From: Thermocaproicibacter sp036260805
GTDB lineage: Bacteria > Bacillota > Clostridia > Oscillospirales > Acutalibacteraceae
Direction: 5' to 3'
DNA: 64,000 nucleotides
Assembly (NCBI GenBank): GCA_036260805.1
Contig: DATALZ010000014.1
Location: 89,428 to 153,427, forward strand
The notes under the pieces were generated by a model that saw nothing but the letters and a program-made list of their open reading frames with translations, was not told where the DNA came from and searched no databases. The position numbers were made by a program, and so were the translations under genes. This document shows positions 8,694 to 17,925 of this stretch, piece by piece. Position 1 is the first letter of the stretch. Each line of letters begins with the position of its first letter.

Positions 8694-11150
8694 ATGGACG
8701 AAAAACAGACGGTGGAAAAAATTCAGGATACCATTCAGGATAATCTGGAGCATGTCTTTGGTGTTACGCTTGCCAATGCAAACAATGAGCAGTGCTACAA
8801 GGCTACGGCGCTCGCGGTACGGGACATTCTGGAGCAGTCCCACCATGCCTTTTCGGAAAAAGCCCAGAAAACGGGAACAAAACAGATTTACTACCTCTGC
8901 ATGGAGTTCCTGCTGGGCCGGTCTTTAAAAAACAGCCTGTATAATCTGGGACTCGAAAGCGAATTCCGTAAGGCTTTGGCTGGCATGGACTTAAAACTGG
9001 ACGCGCTTTACGAAGAAGAGCCGGATGCAGGCCTCGGCAATGGTGGCCTGGGGCGCCTTGCCGCCTGCTATATGGATTCACTGGCAACGCTGGGCTACCC
9101 TGCGACGGGCTATTCCCTGCGGTACGAGTATGGAATCTTCCGGCAGAAACTGGTGGACGGCTGGCAGACCGAGCTCCCAGACTTTTGGCTTCCGGGCGGC
9201 AAAATCTGGCTGAGGGGCGAACCGGAAAAGAGCGTGGAAGTGCACTTCAACGGCCGCATTGAAGACTATTGGAACAACCAGTATCATGTGGTGAACCACA
9301 AGGATTACAACAAGGTGATCGCGGTACCGTACGACATGTACATAGCCGGTTACGGCGGGAAAGGCGTCAGCCGCCTGCGCCTGTGGTCTGCAACCAGTGC
9401 AGAATTCGACATGGACCTGTTCAACGGAGGCAACTATATGCGCGCCATGGAACAGAAAGCTATGGCCGAGGTCATTACAAAAGTTCTGTATCCGGACGAC
9501 AACCACCTCGAGGGCAAGAGCCTGCGCCTTTCGCAGCAGTATTTTCTGGTATCCGCTACCATTCAGGATATTATACGCCACCATCTGTTCTCACACAGTA
9601 CGCTGGACAGCATGCCCGACCTTGTTGCCATCCACCTGAACGACACGCATCCGGTGCTCGCGATTCCGGAAATGATGCGCATAATGCTGGATGAATGCGG
9701 CTACGGCTGGGACGCTGCGTGGGAGATCGTTCAGAGCGTGTTTGGCTATACCAACCACACCGTTATGGCGGAAGCTCTGGAATGCTGGGGAATCGACCTG
9801 TTCAAATCGCGTTTGCCGCGCATTTACCAGATTGTTGAGGAAATCAACCGCCGCTTCTGCGAGAGCATGCATAACAAGGGCATTGACGGCTATAAAGTTG
9901 GCCGCATGGCTCCGTGGAACGACGGATATGTGAAAATGGCAAACCTCGCCGTGGTAGGCAGCCACAGCGTGAACGGCGTTTCCAGACTGCACAGCGACAT
10001 TCTGAAAGACCGCGTATTCAATGATTTTTACACCGAAATGCCGGAGAAGTTTACAAACGTAACCAACGGAATTGCGCACCGACGCTGGCTTTGCCAGGCA
10101 AACCCGGGGCTGACCAGTATGATCACCGAGCTCATCGGCGACGGCTTTGTTCGCGAAGCCTCTCAGCTTGAGAAGCTGATGAAGTACAAGGATGACCCGG
10201 ACGTTCTGGAAAAGATGGCGAAAATTAAACGCCAAAACAAGGTGCGTCTTGCGGAATATGTGAAAAAGGCAAACGATATTGAAATTGACCCGGACTCCAT
10301 TTTTGATGTTCAGGTCAAGCGCCTGCACGAATATAAGCGCCAGCATCTGAATGCGCTGCAGATTCTGGTAGATTACCAGCGGCTGCGTGAGAACCCGAAC
10401 ATGGATTTTGCACCGCGCACTTATATCTTCGGTGCAAAAGCTGCGCCGGGCTACTATGTTGCAAAGCAGATCATCCGCTTTATTGTTGACCTTGGCAAGA
10501 CGATTAACAATGACCCGCGCGTCAACAAGAAAATGCGTGTGGTATATCTGGAAGACTATCGCGTAACGCTTGCGGAGCTCCTCATTCCCGCTGCGGATAT
10601 CAGTGAACAGATTTCGCTAGCAGGTACGGAAGCTTCCGGTACCAGCAACATGAAGCTGATGATTAACGGCGCGGTTACGCTCGGTACGCTGGACGGCGCG
10701 AATGTGGAAATCCATGAAGCCGTCGGCGACGAAAACATGATTCTGTTCGGGATGACCGCCACGCAGGTTTCGGAACTGAAAAACAACGGTTACCGGCCGC
10801 GGAACTTCGCCGACAACAACCCGGCCATCGGGAAGGCAGTCCGCGAAATGAACAACGGATTTAACGGCGTCAGTTTCCACGATATTGCGGATTCTCTGCT
10901 GAACAGCGATCCGTATATGGTTCTGGCCGATTTTGCATCCTACGAAAAAGCAAGGGAAAAATCCGCAAGGCTGTATTCCGACCCGATCGCATGGCAGCAT
11001 ATGTGCCTTGTGAATGTGGCTCAGGCCGGGCGTTTTGCCGCAGATCGCGCAATCCGCGAATATGCGGAAAACATCTGGAACGCAAAGTCGGTTTTTGAAA
11101 AGAACGAGAGCACAAAAGCATCTTTGCAGCATAAATCCGGCAGGGTGTAA
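8694..11150 (+). CDS. glgP: Glycogen/starch/alpha-glucan phosphorylase
   Basis: This GT35 enzyme releases glucose-1-phosphate from alpha-1,4-glucans with pyridoxal phosphate as cofactor. The 818-residue length is standard. Visible signatures include EEPDAGLGNGGLGRLAACYMDS near residue 103, the Asn/His active-site region LVAIHLNDTHPVLAIPE, KRLHEYKRQHLN near 545, and the PLP-lysine signature EASGTSNMKLMINGA near 645. GGAGGA is placed seven bases before the ATG. A GH13 hydrolase follows after 27 bases on the same strand, so the two probably form an operon for glucan mobilisation. The end has a Lys-rich tail that adds little. Confidence 0.95.
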   Translation: MDEKQTVEKIQDTIQDNLEHVFGVTLANANNEQCYKATALAVRDILEQSHHAFSEKAQKTGTKQIYYLCMEFLLGRSLKNSLYNLGLESEFRKALAGMDLKLDALYEEEPDAGLGNGGLGRLAACYMDSLATLGYPATGYSLRYEYGIFRQKLVDGWQTELPDFWLPGGKIWLRGEPEKSVEVHFNGRIEDYWNNQYHVVNHKDYNKVIAVPYDMYIAGYGGKGVSRLRLWSATSAEFDMDLFNGGNYMRAMEQKAMAEVITKVLYPDDNHLEGKSLRLSQQYFLVSATIQDIIRHHLFSHSTLDSMPDLVAIHLNDTHPVLAIPEMMRIMLDECGYGWDAAWEIVQSVFGYTNHTVMAEALECWGIDLFKSRLPRIYQIVEEINRRFCESMHNKGIDGYKVGRMAPWNDGYVKMANLAVVGSHSVNGVSRLHSDILKDRVFNDFYTEMPEKFTNVTNGIAHRRWLCQANPGLTSMITELIGDGFVREASQLEKLMKYKDDPDVLEKMAKIKRQNKVRLAEYVKKANDIEIDPDSIFDVQVKRLHEYKRQHLNALQILVDYQRLRENPNMDFAPRTYIFGAKAAPGYYVAKQIIRFIVDLGKTINNDPRVNKKMRVVYLEDYRVTLAELLIPAADISEQISLAGTEASGTSNMKLMINGAVTLGTLDGANVEIHEAVGDENMILFGMTATQVSELKNNGYRPRNFADNNPAIGKAVREMNNGFNGVSFHDIADSLLNSDPYMVLADFASYEKAREKSARLYSDPIAWQHMCLVNVAQAGRFAADRAIREYAENIWNAKSVFEKNESTKASLQHKSGRV

Positions 11151-11177
11151 CATAAGATTTGTCCGGAGGCGTTCACC

Positions 11178-13076
11178 ATGTTTAATTCACGCAATCCCGC
11201 CTGCCGCTGCCCAACCGGAGCGGTTCCGGATGGAACCGCGGTGCATTTTAAAATTGTTTTGCCCCGCGATCTGCGCTGTTCTGCCGCCCGGCTTGTTGTA
11301 ACCGACGACGAAACCGGCGGACAGCAGACGCTGGGCATGTTCTGGTGCGGAATGAACGGCGACCAGCATGAGTTCTGGGAGTGCCATTTCACGCCGCAGA
11401 AACCGGGTCTGTATTTTTACCGGTTCTTCGTTGATACCTGGCGCGGTACGCTTGGAATTACGCGCGGCTGGGGCAGCGAGGGGGCTCTGCGGGGAGACGG
11501 CGCGCAGTGGCAGCTTACGGTTTACGACCGGAATTCCACAGTGCCGGATTGGCTCTGCGGCGGCGTAATCTATCAGATTTTCCCCGACCGTTTCTTTCGT
11601 TCTTCGCAGGAGAAAGGAGCCGTTCCCACCGACCGCAAAATCCATGAAAACTGGGGCGAACAGCCGGACTGGGCGCCGAACGAGCAGGGCAAAGTCACCA
11701 ACAGCGATTATTTCGGCGGCGACCTGCGGGGAGTTGAAGAGAAGCTCGACTATATCAGATCGCTCGGCGTAACCTGCATTTACCTGAACCCAATTTTCGA
11801 GGCACACTCCAACCACCGCTATAATACGGCGGATTACCGGAAAATCGACCCGCTTCTCGGTACCGAAGAGGATTTCCGGCATTTGTGCAAAGCCGCGGAA
11901 AAGCTGGGAATCCGCATCCTGCTGGACGGCGTATTCAATCATACGGGAAGCGACAGCGTCTATTTTAACCGGGAGGGCCGGTATCCGTCGCCGGGTGCGT
12001 ATCAGTCAAAGGAATCCCCCTACTATCCGTGGTATCATTTCCGGAATTGGCCGGACGATTACGAATGTTGGTGGAATTTTAATACCCTGCCGAATGTAAA
12101 CGAGGGAAACCCGGATTTCGAGCAGTTTATCAACGGGTCGGACGGTGTGATCCGCAAATGGCTTAGGGCAGGTGCTTCCGGCTGGCGGCTGGACGTTGCC
12201 GATGAGCTGCCGGATGCTTTTCTGGAAAGCCTGCGTTCTGCCGCGAAGGCGGAGAAAGAGGACGCGGTTGTCATCGGCGAAGTGTGGGAGGACGCGTCCA
12301 ACAAAACAGCGTACGGAAAGCGGCGGAAATATCTGCTTGGCAATCAGCTGGACGGCGTAATGAATTACCCGTTCCGGGATGCAGTTCTCGGCTATCTGAC
12401 CGGGGCGAATCCGTCGGACATGATGGAAAGGATTCTGTCGATTCTGGAAAACTATCCTATGCCGGTCATCCGGTGCCTGATGAACAATATCGGCACGCAT
12501 GACACCGAGCGGGCTCTGACAGTAATTGCCGGAGAACCCCTGCGGGGGCACGGACGCCGCTGGCAGAGCATGACGCGTCTTTCGAAGGAACGGCGCGAGC
12601 GTGGGATTGCTCTGATGAAGCTTGCTTCGATGATGCAGTTTACCCTTCCGGGCGTACCGTGCATTTATTATGGCGATGAAGTCGGGACGGAAGGCTACCG
12701 CGACCCGTTCAACCGCACATGCTATCCCTGGGGCAACGAGGATGCAGGTCTCTTGGATTGGTATAAAAGGCTTGGCAGGATGCGCGCGGACTGCCTCTGC
12801 CTGCGCGAAGGGGAACTGATTCCTTATTCGGCGGACGGTGACGGAATCGCCTATGTCCGTAAGGATGGGGACGAATCTCTGCTGTGCGCCTTCAACCGCG
12901 GAGATGCGCCGCTGACGATAAAACTTTCGGGCGAATGGCAGGGAGCAAAAGCCCTGTTCGGTTCGCCGCCGGATGCGGAGAACTGCCTTGTCCTTTCGCC
13001 GCTGAGCTGCAGTGTGGTGCTGCAGCGGGCTGCGCCTGCGCCCATAGAATCTGCCGAAGACACAAATATTGAATAA
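11178..13076 (+). CDS. GH13 alpha-glucan hydrolase (neopullulanase/cyclomaltodextrinase-like)
   Basis: The first ~115 residues form a beta-sandwich module typical of CBM34-bearing GH13 enzymes, followed by the barrel start VIYQIFPDRFF. Catalytic residues are visible: nucleophile Asp in GWRLDVADELPD near residue 340, acid/base Glu in VVIGEVWED near 366, and the stabilising Asp in NIGTHDTERAL near 440. LDGVFNHTG (conserved region I) is near residue 250. Such enzymes cut alpha-1,4 (sometimes 1,6) links in maltodextrins and cyclodextrins. No signal peptide is seen, so it is probably cytoplasmic and acts with the phosphorylase upstream. The exact specificity is not readable from sequence. Confidence 0.88.
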   Translation: MFNSRNPACRCPTGAVPDGTAVHFKIVLPRDLRCSAARLVVTDDETGGQQTLGMFWCGMNGDQHEFWECHFTPQKPGLYFYRFFVDTWRGTLGITRGWGSEGALRGDGAQWQLTVYDRNSTVPDWLCGGVIYQIFPDRFFRSSQEKGAVPTDRKIHENWGEQPDWAPNEQGKVTNSDYFGGDLRGVEEKLDYIRSLGVTCIYLNPIFEAHSNHRYNTADYRKIDPLLGTEEDFRHLCKAAEKLGIRILLDGVFNHTGSDSVYFNREGRYPSPGAYQSKESPYYPWYHFRNWPDDYECWWNFNTLPNVNEGNPDFEQFINGSDGVIRKWLRAGASGWRLDVADELPDAFLESLRSAAKAEKEDAVVIGEVWEDASNKTAYGKRRKYLLGNQLDGVMNYPFRDAVLGYLTGANPSDMMERILSILENYPMPVIRCLMNNIGTHDTERALTVIAGEPLRGHGRRWQSMTRLSKERRERGIALMKLASMMQFTLPGVPCIYYGDEVGTEGYRDPFNRTCYPWGNEDAGLLDWYKRLGRMRADCLCLREGELIPYSADGDGIAYVRKDGDESLLCAFNRGDAPLTIKLSGEWQGAKALFGSPPDAENCLVLSPLSCSVVLQRAAPAPIESAEDTNIE

Positions 13077-13077
13077 A

Positions 13078-13117
13078 ATATCCCCGGTATGCGCTCTGTT
13101 ACGCATACCGGGGATAT
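13078..13117 (-). terminator. 16-bp hairpin terminator, copy 1 of a duplicated element
   Basis: A perfect 16-bp stem (13078-13093 with 13102-13117) encloses an 8-base loop CTCTGTTA. On the minus strand a TTTATT tract follows, so it fits as terminator of the membrane-protein gene ending at 13131; it may also stop the convergent GH13 transcript. The same stem and almost the same loop recur at 14089-14124. Confidence 0.7.
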
Positions 13118-13130
13118 TTGGGTTACTGGT

Positions 13131-14027
13131 CTATTTGATATCGACCCAAGTAAAGACAATCGTTTTTGTAGGGGTGTTTGTTTTTGCGATAATATTCTGA
13201 CTGGCTTTATCGTCAACCGTCAAAGAGACGCTGCCCGTATACTCACACTTTGTAACAATATAAATACTTGAGTTTTCATAAAGAACAACATAGTGGTTTT
13301 TGTCTGTGTCTATGACCTTATACGTTCTTACATTATTAGAACTTGAGTAGCCGATCACATATATGAAAGCCGTGTATAAAGCGAACATCGCAATGACTAT
13401 ACCCAAAAAGATGGCGATTAACTTTTGGGGATTCTTCACTTGAATAGAGGCGGAATTTTCATTGCTTTTAGAGATTTTATTCTTTTGTGATTTGAGTTTT
13501 TTAACAATACCCACCAATATACCAGGTAAAAAAATCATAAAAGAAAGCAATAAACTTATTTCAAAAAAACGGAATACGAAAAATATGATATTATTTCTGT
13601 CGAATCCGGCCAGAATGCTCCGGAAATGCCAAACCTGATAGACGGTGCCTAAAACACTGAAAATCAATACTATTCCGGCGCAGTTTATAATTTTTCGCAG
13701 AAGCTTTTTATTACCGGTTATATTGTAATAGGGAATCCAGTTAGCCACGAGAAAAATTATGCCGAAACTCAGGTATAAGAAAAAGCTGTAAAACGAATTT
13801 TCATCATCCGTATTGATGTAGCAGTGGCTAATGCCCAGAGAATCAAATTTACCACAATTATAGGCGTATATTAAAAATTTAAAAGCAGTCGATATCATTG
13901 CAAATGCAATTGTTGTAGCTAATGTGACAAAACCGACATTTTTGCTAACATACTCCAGAGCCGAATTTATGCTACTTTTCAGGCTGTTCGAGGAATTCCC
14001 GCAGTGCTCTTCATTCATTATTCCCAT
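13131..14027 (-). CDS. Unknown five-helix membrane protein
   Basis: I do not recognise this 298-residue protein. It has about five hydrophobic helices (roughly residues 34-57, 80-99, 113-131, 146-172, 205-228) with a Lys/Ser/Asn-rich cytoplasmic loop before the last one, then a C-terminal domain of about 70 residues rich in beta-strand-like pattern (YKVIDTDKNHYVVLYENSSIYIV). That C-terminal part would lie outside the membrane and looks like the tail seen on several small sensor-like membrane proteins. Codon composition is clearly AT-richer than the glucan genes beside it. Start could be ATG 14027 or the internal ATG four codons later. Both flanks carry the duplicated hairpin. Confidence 0.7.
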   Translation of the reverse strand: MGIMNEEHCGNSSNSLKSSINSALEYVSKNVGFVTLATTIAFAMISTAFKFLIYAYNCGKFDSLGISHCYINTDDENSFYSFFLYLSFGIIFLVANWIPYYNITGNKKLLRKIINCAGIVLIFSVLGTVYQVWHFRSILAGFDRNNIIFFVFRFFEISLLLSFMIFLPGILVGIVKKLKSQKNKISKSNENSASIQVKNPQKLIAIFLGIVIAMFALYTAFIYVIGYSSSNNVRTYKVIDTDKNHYVVLYENSSIYIVTKCEYTGSVSLTVDDKASQNIIAKTNTPTKTIVFTWVDIK

Positions 14028-14088
14028 CCCCTTTTCTGCTCAAATTATATCATATAAGAATCATAATGCAATATTCTTTTATAAAAAT

Positions 14089-14124
14089 ATCCCCGGTGTG
14101 CGTTCTGTTACGCATACCGGGGAT
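14089..14124 (-). terminator. Hairpin terminator, copy 2 of the duplicated element
   Basis: A 14-bp stem (14089-14102 with 14111-14124, one G-U) has loop TTCTGTTA and, on the minus strand, a strong TTTTTAT tail. It follows the gene at 14144-14599. Arms and loop match the copy at 13078-13117 except for a few bases. Confidence 0.75.
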
Positions 14125-14143
14125 AGTATTTTTCCACTGAATT

Positions 14144-14599
14144 TTATACGAGCAAGTCCAGACCGGACGATGAGGAATCCTGTAGATAACTTTCATAATT
14201 ATTTAAGGTGCAGCTGTTCGGTTGACTTGGTGTGAGGACGGATTCCGCATAAGCGCGGATTGCGTCAGTATTTACATTAATAATGTTCAGCAGACTGCTT
14301 GAGTCGGTATTTCCGGAAAGCAATTCGCTGATGCTGCTGTTCTCGCCATTGCTGATCGTACCGGTGCAGCTTAACTGGCTTGCCTGAAGAAGATTTTCCG
14401 AGTAGCTCTCGATATTTGCGATTGAACTGAAGGCCACTGATTTTTCGGAATTCAAAGCGTCGTTTGCGCCACTGATGTCGGAGAGATCGAAATACTGTTT
14501 TGAAACAGAAGACGAATCTGTGGAATACTGGCTGACGGTGCCATTACTGCTTAACGAGTACATTCCATAGTCCAATGATGCCATATCTGCAGCTGTCAT
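14144..14599 (-). CDS. Unknown Ser-rich 151-residue protein
   Basis: The product has no membrane helix, no signal peptide and is unusually rich in Ser, Asn and Asp, with few basic residues. Short repeats of a hydrophobic-Ser pattern (SNIESYSENLLQAS-like segments) suggest an acidic, possibly helical or partly disordered protein. I recognise no family. It is followed by the duplicated hairpin terminator. A purine-rich GAAAGAAGGGAA lies a few bases upstream of the ATG, which supports translation. It could be sporulation- or stress-associated, but nothing in the sequence shows this. Confidence 0.6.
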   Translation of the reverse strand: MTAADMASLDYGMYSLSSNGTVSQYSTDSSSVSKQYFDLSDISGANDALNSEKSVAFSSIANIESYSENLLQASQLSCTGTISNGENSSISELLSGNTDSSSLLNIINVNTDAIRAYAESVLTPSQPNSCTLNNYESYLQDSSSSGLDLLV

Positions 14600-14682
14600 G
14601 CTTCCAGTTCCCTTCTTTCAAAGGGTAATATCGGCACCCCTGTTGGAAGTTTTAGAGAAAAAGGAGTTTTCTAATGAAGTTC

Positions 14683-15156
14683 TCATCTTTCATGCCTTTT
14701 GCCGGTCAGCGTATCGATCTCAAGCCGGACAACCGCCATCTGGGCAAAATATTTCGGATTATACGATGGCTTGCCCCGGAAACCGTATTTTTTCATGATG
14801 AAGTCCAAAGCCTCTGAAATTTCCTGCCGATTCTCAAGAATCGCAGCATGGCCCTCGCCAATTACGCTATCGTAGGCCGCAGACCAGTCGCAGGCTTCTT
14901 CTCCCGATATCAGCTGAAAAGAGCAGTCGGCTTCGAAGCAGATATTGGGGTTCTGCCGGATCAATTCAATCTTTCTGCCTTGCCGTGCGGAATGAAAATA
15001 AAGGGTCAGTTTGCCGTTCTCCGCCTTGTAACCGAAATTGAGGGGTACAACGTAAGGCTTGCCGTTATCGCACAATGCCAGATGGATGACCGTGCATTGA
15101 TCCAGTATCGAAATGATGTCATTGAAATCTTTAACTTCTCTGTCGCTTCTGCGCAT
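14683..15156 (-). CDS. Pyridoxamine 5'-phosphate oxidase-fold protein, NimA-like
   Basis: The 157-residue product has the split-barrel flavin-binding fold of PNPOx-like proteins: an N-terminal helix (FNDIISILDQC), then TVIHLALCDNGKPYVVPLNFGY, and TLYFHSARQGRKIELIRQNPNICFEA, which is characteristic of the NimA/5-nitroimidazole-resistance subgroup. The C-terminal VVRLEIDTLTGK closes the barrel. Members usually bind FMN or heme and act as small reductases, but substrates are mostly unknown. ATG 15156 follows AAAGGAG at nine bases. A resistance role should not be assumed from fold alone. Confidence 0.8.
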   Translation of the reverse strand: MRRSDREVKDFNDIISILDQCTVIHLALCDNGKPYVVPLNFGYKAENGKLTLYFHSARQGRKIELIRQNPNICFEADCSFQLISGEEACDWSAAYDSVIGEGHAAILENRQEISEALDFIMKKYGFRGKPSYNPKYFAQMAVVRLEIDTLTGKRHER

Positions 15157-15264
15157 GTTGTTACGCTCCTTTTTCAGTGGGTATTGGAACCTGATAAAAT
15201 AATAGCGGGAGCAGCCCGAAACTGTCCCGCTATGCAAATCATGTCTTAAATCAACTTTGCCTGC

Positions 15265-16638
15265 TTAGAACTGGATTTTATCTTCGATATATTTTTCGAG
15301 CTGATCAATGGCAATACGTTCCTGTTTCATGGTGTCGCGGTCACGCACAGTTACGCAGCCGTCCTCTTCACTTTGGAAATCGTAGGTGACGCAGAACGGA
15401 GTGCCGATTTCATCCTGGCGGCGGTAACGCTTGCCGATGGAGCCTGCGTCGTCGTAGTCGGCATTAAACTTCTTGGCAAGGCGGGCATGAACTTCCTGAG
15501 CCTTATCGTTCAGCTTTTTGCTCAGCGGCAGAACAGCGCACTTGAACGGAGCCAGAGCCGGGTGCAGGCGAAGCACCACGCGGGTGTCTTTTTCATCCAG
15601 TTTTTCCTCGTCGTAAGCGTCCACAAGGAAGGCGAGGGCGACACGGTCGGCACCGAGGGACGGCTCGATAACAAAAGGAATATAGCGTTCGTTTGTCTCC
15701 GGGTCGAAGTATTCAAGGCTCTTGCCGGAGTGCTCCTGATGACGCGAGAGGTCGTAATTTGTACGGTCTGCAATGCCCCAGAGTTCGCCCCAGCCGAACG
15801 GGAACAGATATTCAATATCCGTCGTTGCCTTGGAGTAGAACGAGAGCTCTTCCTTTTCATGGTCGCGCAGGCGGATGTTCTTTTCTGTCATGCCGAGGCC
15901 GAGCAGGAAGTTTTTGCAGTAATCTTTCCAGTAATAGAACCAGTCAAGGTCGGTATCCGGCTTGCAGAAAAATTCAAGCTCCATCTGCTCAAATTCACGA
16001 GTACGGAAGGTGAAGTTGCCGGGAGTGATTTCATTGCGGAAACTTTTGCCGATCTGGCCGATGCCGAATGGAACTTTGCGGCGGGTTGTACGCTGTACAT
16101 TCGCAAAATTCACGAAGATGCCCTGGGCAGTTTCCGGACGAAGATAGATTTCGTTCTTCGCGTCTTCGGTAACGCCCTGGAATGTTTTGAACATTAAGTT
16201 GAACTTGCGGATATCAGTGAAATTGGAAGAACCGCAGACCGGGCATTTGATGCCATGTTCTTTGATATAGGCGCTCATCTGCTCAAACGTCATGCCGTTT
16301 GCGTCTCCACCCGCATCCTCAATCAGCTTGTCCGCACGATGACGGGTTTTGCAGTCGCGGCAGTCCATCAGGGGGTCGGAAAATCCGCCCACATGGCCGG
16401 AAGCCACCCAAACCTGCGGATTCATCAGAATAGCCGCGTCAAGTCCTACGTTGTAGGGGCTCTCCTGAACGAATTTTTTCCACCACGCGCGCTTTACGTT
16501 GTTTTTGAACTCAACACCTAACGGGCCGTAGTCCCACGTGTTGGAAAGTCCGCCGTAGATTTCGGAGCCGGAATAGACAAATCCGCGGTTTTTGCAAAGA
16601 GTGACGACTTGATCCATGGTTTTTTCGGTAGCTTGCAT
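15265..16638 (-). CDS. glyQS: Glycyl-tRNA synthetase, dimeric alpha2 type
   Basis: This class II synthetase charges tRNA-Gly. The opening DQVVTLCKNRGFVYSGSEIYGG is diagnostic of the alpha2 form found in Firmicutes, archaea and eukaryotes, distinct from the alpha2beta2 GlyQ/GlyS. Zinc-binding cysteine pairs appear in MDCRDCKTRHRAD and HGIKCPVCGSSN, motif 2 in GQIGKSFRNEITPGNFTFRTREFEQME, and motif 3 in EPSLGADRVALAFL. The C-terminal ~100 residues are the anticodon-binding domain. Length of 457 is normal. No T-box leader is visible in the short 39-base gap upstream, so it may be cotranscribed with the GtrA gene. Confidence 0.95.
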   Translation of the reverse strand: MQATEKTMDQVVTLCKNRGFVYSGSEIYGGLSNTWDYGPLGVEFKNNVKRAWWKKFVQESPYNVGLDAAILMNPQVWVASGHVGGFSDPLMDCRDCKTRHRADKLIEDAGGDANGMTFEQMSAYIKEHGIKCPVCGSSNFTDIRKFNLMFKTFQGVTEDAKNEIYLRPETAQGIFVNFANVQRTTRRKVPFGIGQIGKSFRNEITPGNFTFRTREFEQMELEFFCKPDTDLDWFYYWKDYCKNFLLGLGMTEKNIRLRDHEKEELSFYSKATTDIEYLFPFGWGELWGIADRTNYDLSRHQEHSGKSLEYFDPETNERYIPFVIEPSLGADRVALAFLVDAYDEEKLDEKDTRVVLRLHPALAPFKCAVLPLSKKLNDKAQEVHARLAKKFNADYDDAGSIGKRYRRQDEIGTPFCVTYDFQSEEDGCVTVRDRDTMKQERIAIDQLEKYIEDKIQF

Positions 16639-16677
16639 GTTAGTTCCTCCATTTGGGAACGCTGGCTGCGTTCCACA

Positions 16678-17097
16678 TTATTTTTTCCTGAAAATCACAA
16701 GCTTGCTTAACGCATAGTTAATGATGATGACAATGACGTTGTCCACGATTTTTGCCCAAAGCGAATTCCAGCGGCCGATATCAATCAACAGCCACAAGCA
16801 GGCATAATCAACACCCAGCGAGAACAGCCGTGCGCCGATAAAGCTGGCAAACTCCCTCCACAGAATTGCTGCCTGAAAGCTTTTGCTCTTAAAAACACAA
16901 AGCTTGTTCGTAATAAAAGCAAAGGAAACAGCGACAATCCATGCGAGAATATTAGCCGCCTGCCACGACCAGCGCAAACTTTTGTTGGCAACCTGAAACA
17001 CCGCAATGTTGATTACCGTGGTGAGAACACCGAAGACAATATATAATATCATCTCCGGGGTCGTAAGAAATTTCCAGACCTTTTTGACAAAATCCAT
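16678..17097 (-). CDS. GtrA family membrane protein
   Basis: A 139-residue protein with four hydrophobic helices (about residues 14-34, 44-63, 77-97, 110-130). The sequence YIVFGVLTTVINIAVFQVAN followed by NILAWIVAVSFAFITNKLCVFKS is the GtrA/DPMS-TM signature. GtrA proteins are thought to flip or position undecaprenyl-linked sugars used to decorate cell-wall polymers. It is on the same strand as and directly upstream of glyQS. A GtrB-like GT2 enzyme occurs at 60-61 kb in this window and could be a functional partner, though distance makes this speculative. Confidence 0.85.
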   Translation of the reverse strand: MDFVKKVWKFLTTPEMILYIVFGVLTTVINIAVFQVANKSLRWSWQAANILAWIVAVSFAFITNKLCVFKSKSFQAAILWREFASFIGARLFSLGVDYACLWLLIDIGRWNSLWAKIVDNVIVIIINYALSKLVIFRKK

Positions 17098-17261
17098 GCT
17101 GACACCGCCATTTTGACAGGATGTTTATAGTTTACCATCCTGTTTGTTTTGTTGCAAGAAGATAGCCCGCTTTTTTAGCGCTTTTATCAAAATAATAAGG
17201 AATTTGTAAGATGCATCTATTTTCTTTATAAATCCTATGAGAAATCGGTTGGTAAAATGCA

Positions 17262-17290
17262 TTGACAGTATTTGCCAATGATGCTATAAT
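17262..17290 (+). promoter_or_regulatory. Consensus sigma-A promoter for the tandem membrane paralogs
   Basis: Perfect TTGACA (17262-17267) and TATAAT (17285-17290) boxes are separated by exactly 17 bp. The start codon of the first paralog is 88 bases downstream. Strong constitutive expression is expected unless repressed. Confidence 0.85.
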
Positions 17291-17378
17291 TGCTGCGAAA
17301 TGGGAATAATCGTCTTCGCACCCATGCAGTCGGCTCAGTCGGCTGTGAGCTGGAGACAGTTTGAAAGAGGGGTTTGTT

Positions 17379-17879
17379 ATGGAACAGAAAAACTTAAGAA
17401 AAACCAGCGGCATGCCTCTAATTTTGGGCCTGGCTGGCGGAGTGCTGCTGCTCATCGGCACGATTTTGCAGTCCGGTGTTTCAACAGCATATGTCAATTA
17501 TGTTTACAGTACGGTCGGGCTGAATATTACGATCAGCCAGAACATTATGCTGATTATTTCAGTGATTGGATTTTTGATTTATCCGGGTATTTTCCTGCTT
17601 CTTCTGCTGCTTGGTATGAACCAGCCGAAACGGGGAACCGCTTTTGCCGTTGTTTGGATTGTCTTCTCCGGGTTGGGAACCCTCTCAGGGCTTGTAAACC
17701 TGATTCACGCAAACGCAGATTTAATGGCACTCTCAAACCAGCTGGTCCCAGGCGGATATTACCTCTACTCGATTTTGTCCCTTCTGGGTCAGGTCTGCAT
17801 TCTGCTTTCATGCATTGCGATGCTGAAACGCCTGCATCAGCCGGAAGGGTTCGAGACGCCGACCACGGCGAATTCATAA
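17379..17879 (+). CDS. Unknown four-helix membrane protein, paralog 1
   Basis: A 166-residue protein with four predicted helices (about residues 9-30, 52-76, 86-108, 124-147). It is a paralog of the next gene: both share LPL/MPL-type N-termini, the block LIYPGIFLxLLLL, then a basic RRGxAFAxxWIVFSxLG segment, and a C-terminal CIAxLKRLHQPxGFETPT tail exposed to the cytoplasm. I recognise no family. ATG 17379 follows AGAGGGG at good spacing. It is the first gene behind a consensus promoter. Confidence 0.7.
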   Translation: MEQKNLRKTSGMPLILGLAGGVLLLIGTILQSGVSTAYVNYVYSTVGLNITISQNIMLIISVIGFLIYPGIFLLLLLLGMNQPKRGTAFAVVWIVFSGLGTLSGLVNLIHANADLMALSNQLVPGGYYLYSILSLLGQVCILLSCIAMLKRLHQPEGFETPTTANS

Positions 17880-17925
17880 AATTAAGGTTACGCGATCTGG
17901 TGATCGGAAGAAAGGGTTTTATGAT

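Noticed and set aside
16639..17260. T-box leader for the glycyl-tRNA synthetase gene
   Set aside because: No AGGGTGG-type antiterminator element was visible upstream of glyQS or of the GtrA gene.
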